In this document: positions 34,994-44,397 of the stretch, in pieces
How the letters are laid out: each line of letters opens with the position of its first letter
How positions within the stretch are numbered: position 1 is the first letter of the stretch
NCBI GenBank assembly: GCA_963763575.1
Contig: CAVXPD010000001.1
Span: 1 to 64,000 of the forward strand
Source: Bog-473 sp963763575
Lineage (GTDB): Bacteria; Actinomycetota; Acidimicrobiia; Acidimicrobiales; RAAP-2
Reading direction: 5' to 3'
Length of the DNA: 64,000 bases
Position numbers and translations under genes: made by a program
The notes under the pieces: model-generated
Told to the model about the DNA's origin: nothing
The model's database searches: none
The model's input: only the letters and a program-made list of their open reading frames with translations

Positions 34994-36402
34994 GGGGGAC
35001 CGAAGCCGTAGAGGCCCCGGGTGTTCTGGCCGCACAGCGCGACGGCCAGGGTGCGCAGCGCATCGTCGTCGGGCACCGTGCCGCGGGCGACGCCCCGGCC
35101 GAGGACGTCGCACAGGACGCGGCGGTAGAGCTCGTGACGGGTCATGGAGAGCCACGAGCGCGAGTCGGTGTGCATGCCGACGAACGTACCGAGTACACCC
35201 ATGGCCCCGAGCAGCTCGAGCTGCTGGCGCAGCCCGCCCTCGTTGTCGTTGAACCACCACGCGGGTCCCCAGCGCACGGCCGGCCGCCCGTCGTCACGGG
35301 CGAAGGCGCCGGCGATGGTGGCGAAGAGGGCGTTGTCGGCCGGGTCGACGTTGTAGAGGACGGTCGAGGGCAGGCAGCGGTCGTGCTCGAGCGCGCCCAG
35401 CCGGGCGAACAAGCCCGGCCCCTGCGGGTCACCCCCGATGGCGTCGGCGCCGGCATCGCTCCCGAGACGGTCGGCCAGTCGCGGCGAGGCATCCCGGTGC
35501 GCCCCGAGGTGCAACTGGACGACGGCGTGGTCCTCGAGCGCGAGCTCGGCGGCGAGCGAGATCACCTCGACGACCAACGCCTCGTGGCCGGCGGGATCCG
35601 GCGCGACACCCCGGAGGGCGTTGCGGACCGCTGCGGCGGCGGCCGCGCGATCCCGCGGGCCCGCGGGCAGGGCGGTGAGCCCATGGTCCGAGCTCCGTGC
35701 GCCCATGGCCACGAAGCGGTGCCAGGACGAGCGGAGGGCGGCCAACAGGGCTTCGAGCGAGTCGACCGCGATACCTTCGCTGCTGCCGAAGTGCTCGATC
35801 CAGAGCCGCCATTCCCTGGGCGCGCCGAGCAGCCGGTGCACGGGGTCGGGCCGCCACGTCGGCACGACGAGGGGCAAGCCAGGATCGGGGTCCTTCCGGA
35901 GTGCCGCGTGTGCGGTCAGCGGGTCGCCGGGGTCGTCGGTCGTCGACAGCACCGCGACGCCGAAGGGTACGAGCAGGTCGCGGACCGGGCGGCCGGTCAG
36001 CTGGCGATTGGCCTCGTCGTAGATCTCGCGCGCCGTCGACGGGGTGAGCACCAGGTCGATATCGAAGCAGCGACGCAGCTCCAGGTGGCTCCAGACCTGC
36101 AACGGGTTGAGGGCGAGCTGCTCGAGCGTCGCGGCCCACGCCTCGAAGCGCTCGAAGGGGTCGGACTCGGGCGATCCGGTGATGAGCCGCTCGTCGACGC
36201 CGACGGCCCGCATGGCCCGCCACTTGTAGTGGTCGTCGTCGAGCCAGAGCTCGGTGATGGTGTCGAACCGCCGGTTCTCGGCGAGCTCGCGGGCGTCGAG
36301 GTGACTGTGGGCATCGACGATGGGCAGCGAGCGGACGGAGGAGAACAACCTCTCGGCGATCGGCGTGCCCAGCAGGAAGCGGTCGTCGAGGAAGCCGGGC
36401 AC
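34990..36402 (-). CDS. uxaC: Glucuronate isomerase
   Basis: A 470-residue amidohydrolase-fold isomerase of standard length. The DAHSHLD metal site lies near residue 28, with ELWLDDDHYKWRAMRAVGV, WSHLELRRCF and the C-terminal WWFNDNEGG plus MHTDSRSWLSMTRHELYRR characteristic of UxaC. It interconverts D-glucuronate and D-fructuronate, or galacturonate and tagaturonate, in the cytoplasm. GTG 36402 was selected because it is seven bases after the dehydrogenase stop and opens directly into the conserved FLDDRFLLGTPIAERL. Its TGA overlaps the GTG of the kinase-LarA gene. Confidence 0.95.
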   Translation of the reverse strand: MPGFLDDRFLLGTPIAERLFSSVRSLPIVDAHSHLDARELAENRRFDTITELWLDDDHYKWRAMRAVGVDERLITGSPESDPFERFEAWAATLEQLALNPLQVWSHLELRRCFDIDLVLTPSTAREIYDEANRQLTGRPVRDLLVPFGVAVLSTTDDPGDPLTAHAALRKDPDPGLPLVVPTWRPDPVHRLLGAPREWRLWIEHFGSSEGIAVDSLEALLAALRSSWHRFVAMGARSSDHGLTALPAGPRDRAAAAAAVRNALRGVAPDPAGHEALVVEVISLAAELALEDHAVVQLHLGAHRDASPRLADRLGSDAGADAIGGDPQGPGLFARLGALEHDRCLPSTVLYNVDPADNALFATIAGAFARDDGRPAVRWGPAWWFNDNEGGLRQQLELLGAMGVLGTFVGMHTDSRSWLSMTRHELYRRVLCDVLGRGVARGTVPDDDALRTLAVALCGQNTRGLYGFGPP

Positions 36403-36409
36403 GGCGGAC

Positions 36410-37211
36410 TCAGAGGCTCGTGGCATCGAAGCCGCCGTCGACGACGAGCTCGGTCCCGGTGATGAAGCGCCCGGCGTCACCGGCCAGGAGCAGCAGCGCG
36501 CCGACGAGGTCGTCGGGCTCACCCAGGCGGCCCAGCGGCGTGTGCTCGACGATGGCGGCGACTCGCCCCGTGTCGAGGATGGCCGAGTTCTGCTCGGCGG
36601 GGAAGAAGCCCGGCACCAGCACGTTGCAGCGGATGCCGAGCGGGCCCCACTCGCGGGCCAGGTTCTTGGTGAGGTTGTGCACGGCGGCCTTGGCCATGGA
36701 GTAGGTGAAGACCCTCGACAACGGCCGGCGCGCCGACTCGGATCCCACGTTGACGATGCTGGCACCGATCCCCTCGGCGGTGGCGCGGTCGACGAAGTAG
36801 CGGCCGAAGGCCTGGCAGGCCCGGGCCACGCCGGTGGCGTTCGTCTCGATGAGGACTCCGAGCTCCTCGTCGTCGATCTCGAGAAACGGTGTCGCGCTGT
36901 TGACGCCGGCCGCGTTGACGAGGACGTCGACGGCGCCCTCGTCTAGCCAGCACGTCGTCGACGAGGTTGTCGAGCTGGTCGCGTCGCGTCGTGTCGCAGG
37001 CGACGAACCGGCCGCCGCCGATGGCGTCGACCGCGTCCGCGCCTCGAGCGGCGTCGCGGCCGGCGACGACGACCTTGGCGCCCGCCGCTTGCAGCGCCGC
37101 CGCCATGGATCGCCCCAGCGTCCCGGTGCCGCCGATGACGACCGCCACCCGGTCGCGGAGACAGAAGAGCTCATGAGGATCCGGATCCGTGGCGGCTCGG
37201 CTCTCGGCCAT
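36410..37211 (-). CDS. Short-chain dehydrogenase (fructuronate/gluconate-type), interrupted by one frameshift
   Basis: The N-terminal part (MAESRAATDPDPHELF then the nucleotide-binding VVIGGTGTLGRSMAAAL) is in one frame from ATG 37211. The rest, with NAAGVN, the catalytic YSMAK, PGFFPAEQN and the terminal VDGGFDATSL, is in another. At about 36945 the coding strand reads GACGAGGGC; adding one GA unit joins the halves as LARREGAVDVLVNAAG. The reconstructed length, about 268 residues, is normal. Sequence pattern and operon position suggest a ketose-acid reductase acting on D-fructuronate to give D-mannonate, or a gluconate 5-dehydrogenase-like enzyme. It is the first gene of the four-gene uronate operon. 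Confidence 0.82.
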
Positions 37212-37380
37212 CGCCGGGGACGTTAGTGGTGCATCGCCGAACACGAAGATCCTGGGGTGCGATCGGTTCGCGAATACGACGCCGTGATCGTGGGACGGGC
37301 GTCTACGAGATGCGACGGCACGAGGCCTGGCGAGGCCGCGAAGATGCCGAGGAGTTGGCGATCGACTGTCCGAGGCTTGG

Positions 37381-38589
37381 CTACCGGGCCGTCGGTGCGG
37401 CCTGTGGCGCCTGGAAGTCAGAGGACGGTGGGGGTGGCGGCGGGGCCGCGGCCGGCGGGGCGCCGGTCCGGCCGGGCAGTCGCTGGATTGCCTGGACCAC
37501 GACATCGAGGGAGAGGGCGGCGCGCACGCTCTGGGCCACCTTCTGCACGTTGTTCTTGGCCCAGCCGACGACCGCGCTCGCCGTGATCCCGATCGCGCCC
37601 AGCACGGACAGGAAGGTCGCCGAGAACTTGGAGAAGTACGCAGCCCCGAGGCCGATCAGTACGGCCCCCACGACGCTCAGCGCGATCTCCCATCCGAAGG
37701 CTCGCACGAGAGGCCACGGTCGTCGCGCCACCTTCTCCAGATCCTTGGAGTCGACCATGGTCAACGGGTCGCGTCCTGTCACGAGGAGGTCGCGCCACAC
37801 CAGCATCTGCTGTCGCAGTTTCTCCTGGGGGTCGACGTACGCGCCGGGATACTTCGCCACCTCACCCCAGCTGCCGATGGTCTTCTCGACCGCTCCCGCC
37901 GTCACGGTGCCGATGACCGGTCCGAGCCGGCGGCACAGGTCGGTCAGCGCGCCGACCCGGTTCACGCCCAGAAGGAACGCCCAACTCGACGGGCCACCGG
38001 CCGGGCTCGACGGGGCGAGCGCCCAATAGCTCTCGGCAAGCCCGCGTCCGAGCTCGTAGGAGCTCGCGGTGCCGAAGGTCTGCGTCGCGAACTGGTCCTG
38101 GATCGCTTCGTCCCAGGCCCACAGGAACAACGCAAGACGCCCCCACCAGTCTGCCGTCTTGTCCGTGGTCCCGGCGTCGATCGGCGAAGCCGCGCCGAGG
38201 GTGCCCGAGAGGTCCTTGCCGGTCCGGGACCAGATGAGGCGGGAGGCCAGATAGCGCAGCATCTGACTCGCCGTGAGCCCGGTGACGGCGGCGTCCTTGT
38301 TGGCCCACGACAGGTCGAACGTCAGCACGCCGAGCTTCATGTCGACCGTGCCGCCCTGCGACAACGTGGCGAGCACCTTGACCGCCTCGACCTGGCGCTC
38401 GACCGCGGAGCGCTCGTTCGCCGCGTCGAGCAGGAGCGCGGGAGGGGGTGGGTCCGGATCGGGGGATTGGTCCGCCGCCGGGTCGAGGCGGCCCCGCACC
38501 TCGGCGAGCGTCCACCCGATGCGGAGTGCCGCAGCCGAATCGTCCGGCGTGACCGTCGAACCCGTCGTCGCCGTTACAGACTCAACCAT
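37381..38589 (-). CDS. Hypothetical protein with two C-terminal membrane helices, 402 aa
   Basis: I do not recognise the family. Residues ~1-300 are soluble, Trp-rich and mostly helical (TADWWGRLALFLWAWDEAIQ). Two membrane helices follow near 325-345 and 350-368 (ALSVVGAVLIGLGAAY and FLSVLGAIGITASAVVGWA), then a proline-rich tail. ATG 38589 is preceded by GGAGG eight bases upstream, better supported than an in-frame start at 38706. It is monocistronic, divergent from the nuclease gene. The layout, a large cytoplasmic domain tethered by a C-terminal hairpin, resembles several bacterial defence or stress proteins, but nothing identifies it as one. Confidence 0.7.
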   Translation of the reverse strand: MVESVTATTGSTVTPDDSAAALRIGWTLAEVRGRLDPAADQSPDPDPPPPALLLDAANERSAVERQVEAVKVLATLSQGGTVDMKLGVLTFDLSWANKDAAVTGLTASQMLRYLASRLIWSRTGKDLSGTLGAASPIDAGTTDKTADWWGRLALFLWAWDEAIQDQFATQTFGTASSYELGRGLAESYWALAPSSPAGGPSSWAFLLGVNRVGALTDLCRRLGPVIGTVTAGAVEKTIGSWGEVAKYPGAYVDPQEKLRQQMLVWRDLLVTGRDPLTMVDSKDLEKVARRPWPLVRAFGWEIALSVVGAVLIGLGAAYFSKFSATFLSVLGAIGITASAVVGWAKNNVQKVAQSVRAALSLDVVVQAIQRLPGRTGAPPAAAPPPPPPSSDFQAPQAAPTAR

Positions 38590-38714
38590 TGGTCCCGCCT
38601 CCCCGAGTCGGTCGGTGCTGTCGCCAAACAGCGAACCCACCCTAGGTTTCAGGCGCCGAGGAATCAAGGATCGGGCGTCCACGCCCGCGTCACACCCAGC
38701 CGTCACAATGGCCC

Positions 38715-40620
38715 GTGTCAGCTCGATACAACGGTGCGGTGCGCGTCGAGGTCACGCCGAGGAACGCCTACTTCGCCAAGGCCTGCCCCGAGCGCGTCCA
38801 GCTCGACGTCCTGCGCCCGTGTGCGCCGCTGCCGGACACGCCCTTTCTCGAGAAGCTTCTTGCGTCGGGCCTCGAGCACGAGGACGAGATACTCGAGGAG
38901 CTCTTCGCCGGCGTCGAGGGCGCCGTCGTCGTCGACGCCGAAGACCCCGAGGCCCGGGTCCGGCTGACCCTCGGTGCGCTCGCCGGAGGCGCGCCGGCGG
39001 TGGCCGGCGGCCGGCTGCCCGTCGACGACGAGGGACACCGGGTCGGCGAGCCCGACCTCCTCGTGCGCCACGGCGAGGGATACGTCCCGGTCGACGTGAA
39101 GTGGCACAAGTCGCTCCGTGCGGCCAGGGAGCCCGGCGCGAGGCACCGCGCTCGTCTCGGGCCTCGACGAGCCGTTCCCCACCACCGCCGTCGCCGACCC
39201 CGACGCCGACCCCCGCAAGCACCACGGCGACCTGCTGCAGCTGGCCCACTACCGCCGGCTGCTCGAGTCGGCCGGGCTCGCCTCGCCGTCGGCCAACCTC
39301 GGCGGCATCTGCGGCTCGGAGGGGATGATCGTCTGGTACGACCTCGACGAGCGCTGGCTCGGCCCGCCCGAGCACCTCGAGGCCGCGCCCGCCGGCCCGC
39401 TGAGCGCCATGGAGCGCTACGACCTCGACTTCGCCTACCGCCTCGAGGTCCACCTCGCTGCGCTCGCCCACATCGAGTCCGAGGGGTCACCCCTCCTCGC
39501 CGAGCCCGTCGTGTGCGCCGATTGCGCCATGTGCCGCTGGCGCGACTGGTGCGGCGAGCGGCTCGCCGAGGCGGCCGACCTGAGCCTGATCTCGGGCGTC
39601 GACGTCGTGCGGCGGCGCCTGTACAAGACCCACGGGGTCGACGACCTCCACGCGCTCGCCGCCCTGGACTGGACGACGGCCGAGCTGGTCCGCGCCGACG
39701 TCGACCTCGCCGGTCTCCTGGCGAAGGCCGAGCACCTTCCGGGCGGGACCAAGCTGGCCGGGGTGATCCCGACCCGCACGAAGCAGCTCGAGCATCTCGC
39801 CGCCGCCGGCATCACGACGGTGGGCGACACCGCGGCGATCGACCGGCGGACCCTCGGCCTCTGCGTCGCCGGCGCGACGAACCTGACCACCCAGATCGAC
39901 CTGGCGCGCGCCCGGGTGGGCGCGGCGCCCGCCTACCGGCGCCGCGGCGTGAACCGGGTCGAGGTTCCCCGCGGCGACGTCGAGGTGGACGTGGACATGG
40001 AGAGCACCAACGACGGCTGTTATCTCTGGGGCGCGCTCGTCACCGACCGGCGTGCCGGCGCGCCGCGGCCCCGTTACGCCGCGTGCGCGACGTGGGACCC
40101 CGACCTCGCGCACGGCGAGCTGGGCGCGTTCGCCGAGTTCTGGGCGTGGTTCACCGGGGAGCGGGCGCGGGCGCACGCCGAGGGCGCCACGTTCCGCGCC
40201 TACTGCTACAGCCGGAGCGCGGAGGAGACGCAGATGAACAGGATCGCCGCGCGCCTGGGGCTGTCCGGCGAGGTCGACGCGTTCCTCACGTCCGGCGACT
40301 GGGTCGACCTCTACGACGTCGTGCGCCGGAATCTCGTGACCGGTCGCAGCCTGGGGCTGAAGGAGACCGCCCCGCTGGCGGGATTCGCCTGGCACGCCGA
40401 GGACGTCGGCGGCGCCGTCGCCATGGTCAACTACGACCGGGCCGTCGACGACGCCGACCCGGTGGCGGCGGCCGAGGCGCAGCGATGGATCCTCGAGTAC
40501 AACGAGGACGACGTGCGGGCCACGGCCGCTCTGCGTGCGTGGCTCGACGGCCCGGCCAACGAGTTGCCGTCTCTCGCCGATGCGGTGGACGCAGAGGTGG
40601 AGGCGGCGCCGGCCCGGTGA
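38715..40620 (+). CDS. TM0106-family RecB-like nuclease, interrupted by one frameshift
   Basis: The N-terminal PD-(D/E)XK nuclease core has GEPDLLVR and VPVDVKWHK in the first frame. After a frame change near 39130, the protein continues with a cysteine cluster CADCAMCRWRDWC (a probable Fe-S or zinc site), helix-hairpin-helix-like segments and a C-terminal RNase H-like exonuclease fold (VDVDMES, EYNEDDVRA). One CG unit in the GGCGCG tract restores EPGARGTALVSGLDEP. The reconstructed length is about 635 residues, usual for TM0106-type putative nucleases of DNA repair. The start is GTG 38715. No Cas genes or helicase lie nearby. Confidence 0.85.
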
Positions 40621-40644
40621 GCGGGGGGCGCCGGAGGGGCTCGG

Positions 40645-41493
40645 TCAGGCCGTGACGGGGCCGGCCGGGCGGTCGCCCCGCAGCGTGACCCGGTGCATGA
40701 CCCGCTCGTCGCCCTCGTAGTCGTAGATCCCGAAGTGCATGGTGGCGCGGTTGTCCCACATGGCGAGCGTGTCGGGGCTCCAGTGGTAGCGGACGACGAA
40801 CTCGGGCCGGGTCATGTGGTCGTAGAGGAGGCGGAGGAGCCCGTCGCTCTGCGCCTCGGGCATGTCCACGACGCGCCGCGTGAACTTCGGGTTGACGAAG
40901 AGGTTCTTGCGGCCCGTCTCGGGATGGACGCGCACGACGGGATGCGACGCCGGCAGCAGGCGCGTCAGCTTCTTGCCCTCCCACACGTTCCCGCGGCCCT
41001 CGGCCACGGCCTGCGCGTAGTAGGGCTCGAAGTGGTACGCCGAGAGCCCGTCGCAGAGCCGCTGCAGCGGTTCGGCCAGGGTCTCGTAGGCCGCCCGCGT
41101 GTCGGACCACATGGTGTCGCCGCCCGAGCGCGGCACCACGACCGAGCGCAGCAGCGACGCCATGGCCGGCCGGTTCATGAACGTGATGTCGGTGTGCCAG
41201 AAGTCGGTGCGGTCCTTGCCGCTCTCGATGGAGTGGACCTCCGTGCGCTCGAGCACCTGGGGCTCGACGGGATGGCTCTCGGTGAGCTCGCCGAAGCGCT
41301 CGGCGAAGGCGATCTGCGTCTCGTCGTCGAGGTGCTGGTCGGGGAAGAAGACCACGAGGCGCTCCAGCCAGATGCGCCGGATCGTCGCCACCGTGTCGTC
41401 GTCGAGGTCGGCGGCGCAGTCGACGCCGCGGATCTCGGCGCCGATGGTCGAACTGAGGGGCCGGACGTCGAGCTCGGTCTGGCTGATCGCCAT
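40645..41493 (-). CDS. TauD/TfdA-family Fe(II)/2-oxoglutarate dioxygenase
   Basis: A 282-residue cupin dioxygenase. The HxD iron ligands are in FWHTDITF (about residue 95), the distal His is in DNRATMHFGIYDY and the 2-oxoglutarate Arg in MHRVTLRG. The N-terminal LSSTIGAEIRGVD is a family hallmark. The enzyme uses Fe(II), O2 and 2-oxoglutarate to hydroxylate a substrate such as taurine, an alkyl sulfate or an aryloxyacid; which one is not determinable. ATG 41493 was chosen because conserved sequence starts a few residues later. It is the last gene downstream of the GGDEF-EAL gene, with 25 bases between, and converges on the nuclease gene. Confidence 0.92.
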   Translation of the reverse strand: MAISQTELDVRPLSSTIGAEIRGVDCAADLDDDTVATIRRIWLERLVVFFPDQHLDDETQIAFAERFGELTESHPVEPQVLERTEVHSIESGKDRTDFWHTDITFMNRPAMASLLRSVVVPRSGGDTMWSDTRAAYETLAEPLQRLCDGLSAYHFEPYYAQAVAEGRGNVWEGKKLTRLLPASHPVVRVHPETGRKNLFVNPKFTRRVVDMPEAQSDGLLRLLYDHMTRPEFVVRYHWSPDTLAMWDNRATMHFGIYDYEGDERVMHRVTLRGDRPAGPVTA

Positions 41494-41518
41494 GGAGCCA
41501 TGTTGGCAGCGATGGACC

Positions 41519-44257
41519 TCAGGCGGGAAGTGAGTCTCCCGTCGACCCAACTGACGGCTCGGGCCGGTGCTGGGCGGACAGGAGCCAGTGCGCCGCCTCG
41601 GCGTCGAGCGGCCGGCCCAGGTGGTAGCCCTGGGCGCGCTGGCAGCCGAGCTGGCGCAGGCTCTCCTGCTGGGCCGCCGTCTCCACGCCCTCGGCGACGG
41701 TGCGGTAGCCGAGCGTGCGTGCCAGCTGGATCAGGGCGGCCGCCATGCTCTGGGAGTCGTCGCCCTCTCCGAGGGTCTCGACGAAGGACCGGTCGATCTT
41801 GACCATGTCGATGGGCAGCCGGTCGAGGTGCACGAACGTCGAGTCCCCGGTCCCGAAGTCGTCGAGGGCGATCCGCACGCCGAGGGCCCGGAGCCGGGCC
41901 AGGTTGCGCAGGGTCGCGGCGTCGTCGGTGATCACCTCGCTCTCGGTGAGCTCGAAGACCAGCGACCGGGAGTCGAACCGGCACTCGCGGATGTCGGCGG
42001 CGAGGCGATCCGACAGCATCTCGTCGGCGAGCGCGCCGGCGTAGAGGTTGACACCGATCTCGAAGTCAGGGCCGCACAGTCCCGCCTCCTGCCACTCGCG
42101 CACCTGGCGGCACGCCTTGCGCAGGATGCACGAGTCGATCTCGCCGATGCTCCCGATCTCCCGGGCCAGTGGCACGAAGTGCCGGGGGTCGACCAGCACA
42201 CCGTCGGGGCGGGGCCAGCGCGCGAGGGCCTCGAACCCGACCACCCGCTGGGTCTGGAGGTCGATGACCGGCTGGTAGTGCGCCACCAGCTCGCCGGCGG
42301 CGATGGCCGCCTTCAGCTCCTCCTCCAGCTCGGTGCGCGCCAGGACGAGGTTGTGCATCTCCTTGCGGTAGAGCTCGAAGCGGTCCTTCCCCTGCTTCTT
42401 CGCCTGGTACATCGCGATGTCGGCGTTGCGGAGCAGCTCGTCGCTGGTGATGCCCTCCTCGTCGAAGGCGATGCCGATGGAGCACGTGGAGCTGACGGAC
42501 CTGGTCCCCAGCCGAACCGCCTGCCGGAGGGCTTCGAGGATGCGCTGCGCCAGGACCTTGGCCGCGTCCGGTGAGGGGATGTCCTCGATGAGGATCGCGA
42601 ACTCGTCACCGCCCAGGCGGGCCGCCGTGTCCGACGGCCGCAGCAGGTCGGACAGCGTCGTCGCCACCGTGCGCAGGAGCTGGTCACCTTCCCCGTGGCC
42701 CAGGCTGTCGTTCACGGTCTTGAAGTCGTCGAGGTCGAGGAACAGGACCGCCAGGTGGGATCCGGTGCGCCCCAGGCGGCTCAGCCCGTGCTTGAGGCGG
42801 TCGGCGAAGAGCGCCTTGTTGGCCAGCCGGGTCAGCGAGTCGTGGAAGGCCCGGTAGGAGAGCTCGTCCTCGAGGATCTTGCGGTCGGTGACGTCACGGA
42901 AGCTGTAGACGCGCCCGACGGCCTCGTCCCCGAGATACTGGGGCCGCGAGTACCGCTCGATGACCCGGCCGTCCTTGAACTCGAGGAGGTCGAAGCTCTC
43001 GGTCTCGGGTTGGAGGTTCAGCTCCCGCAGCCTCGTGAGAAACGCCTCGCTGTCCGACAGCTGGTCGAGGACGAACTCGAGCGACGAGACCTCGTCGCGC
43101 AGAGAGACAGGGTGGTCCTGCAGCCCCCAGATCTCGACGAAGTGACGGTTGAAATCGGTGATCCGGCCGTCGGTGTCGACCACCAGGATCCCGTCCGCCG
43201 TGGAGTCCAACGTCGCGGTCAGGCGGGAGAGCGCGTCCACGAGGTCGTGTTCCGTCGACACCTGGACCGTGGCGTCATGGGCGGTGATGACGATCCCTTC
43301 GACGGTCGGGTCGTCCAAGAGGTTCACGATGTTGAGGTCGAAGGGGACGGCGACGATGCTTTCGTGGCGCAGCAGGCCGATCCGGGTCGTCACCGGATGG
43401 GCCGACGTCGCCCCGCGCCGGGCGGCATCGAGGGCGGCGTCGAATTCGGCGCGGTCGGACGGGGCGACGATGCTGGACAACGGCCGTCCCTCCAGCAGCT
43501 CGGGGTCCTGGCCCAGCAAACGGGTGATGGCGCTCGAGACCGACTCGATCAACCCCGACTTCGACACCTCCATGATCACCGAGCCTGCGTTGTGCACCAG
43601 CGTGCGGAACCGGGCCTGGTGCCCGCTGGCCAGCTCGTAGCGCCGGCGCTCGGTCAGGTCGCGCATGCACAACAGGACCACCGACTGGCCGAGCCATTTC
43701 GTCACGGCGCCGACGATCTCGATGAGTCGCCACCCCGATGCCGCGCTGACGCGGACCTCGATGAACGTGCCCACTTCCCGGTCCCTGATGGTCGCGAGGG
43801 AGCGCAGCACCATCTCCTGATCGTCGGGGTGCACCAGGTCCAGCCCCGACTTCCCGGCCCAATCCTCGAGGGTTCGCCCGAACATCCGTTCGGCCGAGCG
43901 GTTCCCCCAGACGATGGTCCCGGCTTCGTCGACAACGACCAGGGCGTCGGGCAGCCTCAAGAGTGCGTCGACCATGGCCGCCGTCGTGTCCGGCGTCGGG
44001 TCCGACGTCGGGTCTGGCGTCGTCACCGGCGCCGCGTCTGACGTCGCGTCTGACGTCGCGTCCGGCGCCGTGTCCGGCGTCGCGTCTGGCGTCGCGTCAG
44101 TGGACGATGGGGCCCGCCCTTGCACCCCGCCCAAGGTATCTCCCGCCTGCGACTCCGGTCTCCCGAGTGGAGGCTGCAGTCTTTCGGACGGCGGCCCCAG
44201 CACGGCCACGCCGACGGCACCGGACGTGCGCGGAACCTGAACCCGTTCTTTCTTCAT
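41519..44257 (-). CDS. PAS-GGDEF-EAL cyclic-di-GMP signalling protein
   Basis: A 912-residue soluble protein. An N-terminal low-complexity segment is followed by three PAS-like sensor domains (about 95-200, 215-325, 340-450), a GGDEF domain (LGGDEFAIL near 549) and an EAL domain (FEALARW near 675, later DDFGTG). Both output motifs are intact, so the protein could make c-di-GMP, degrade it, or use one domain as a GTP sensor. No membrane helices are seen, so it likely responds to an intracellular signal. A GGGGGAAG ribosome site precedes ATG 44257. Confidence 0.95.
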   Translation of the reverse strand: MKKERVQVPRTSGAVGVAVLGPPSERLQPPLGRPESQAGDTLGGVQGRAPSSTDATPDATPDTAPDATSDATSDAAPVTTPDPTSDPTPDTTAAMVDALLRLPDALVVVDEAGTIVWGNRSAERMFGRTLEDWAGKSGLDLVHPDDQEMVLRSLATIRDREVGTFIEVRVSAASGWRLIEIVGAVTKWLGQSVVLLCMRDLTERRRYELASGHQARFRTLVHNAGSVIMEVSKSGLIESVSSAITRLLGQDPELLEGRPLSSIVAPSDRAEFDAALDAARRGATSAHPVTTRIGLLRHESIVAVPFDLNIVNLLDDPTVEGIVITAHDATVQVSTEHDLVDALSRLTATLDSTADGILVVDTDGRITDFNRHFVEIWGLQDHPVSLRDEVSSLEFVLDQLSDSEAFLTRLRELNLQPETESFDLLEFKDGRVIERYSRPQYLGDEAVGRVYSFRDVTDRKILEDELSYRAFHDSLTRLANKALFADRLKHGLSRLGRTGSHLAVLFLDLDDFKTVNDSLGHGEGDQLLRTVATTLSDLLRPSDTAARLGGDEFAILIEDIPSPDAAKVLAQRILEALRQAVRLGTRSVSSTCSIGIAFDEEGITSDELLRNADIAMYQAKKQGKDRFELYRKEMHNLVLARTELEEELKAAIAAGELVAHYQPVIDLQTQRVVGFEALARWPRPDGVLVDPRHFVPLAREIGSIGEIDSCILRKACRQVREWQEAGLCGPDFEIGVNLYAGALADEMLSDRLAADIRECRFDSRSLVFELTESEVITDDAATLRNLARLRALGVRIALDDFGTGDSTFVHLDRLPIDMVKIDRSFVETLGEGDDSQSMAAALIQLARTLGYRTVAEGVETAAQQESLRQLGCQRAQGYHLGRPLDAEAAHWLLSAQHRPEPSVGSTGDSLPA
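43985..44099. repeat. 12-bp tandem repeats within the GGDEF-EAL gene
   Basis: Imperfect copies of GTCGCGTCTGAC recur about every 12 bases, encoding an Asp/Ala/Thr/Pro repeat (DATSDATSD-like) at residues ~53-92. The repeat length keeps the frame, so changes in copy number would only alter the linker. Confidence 0.8.
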
Positions 44258-44397
44258 GGACTTCCCCCTCGAACCGGCTCCCTAGCCACCTATTGTGGCC
44301 TCGATCTTGTGTCACCGACATTGCCGCGAGGTTGCAGGTGGGTGGCAGCGCGATGGGCACCCCGCCGGGAGGCGAGAAGTGAGGGGCGAGGCGTGCG

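Noticed and set aside
3100..39140. Programmed +1 frameshifting as the cause of five breaks of identical sign
   Set aside because: Programmed sites usually have a stop codon in the zero frame next to the shift and a conserved slippery sequence. Here the zero frame continues well past each site, and the sites share no motif beyond a short dinucleotide run.
38715..40620. Cas4 or CRISPR-associated nuclease
   Set aside because: Length, cysteine cluster and C-terminal RNase H-like fold fit the TM0106 family. No cas genes or repeat-spacer arrays are present.
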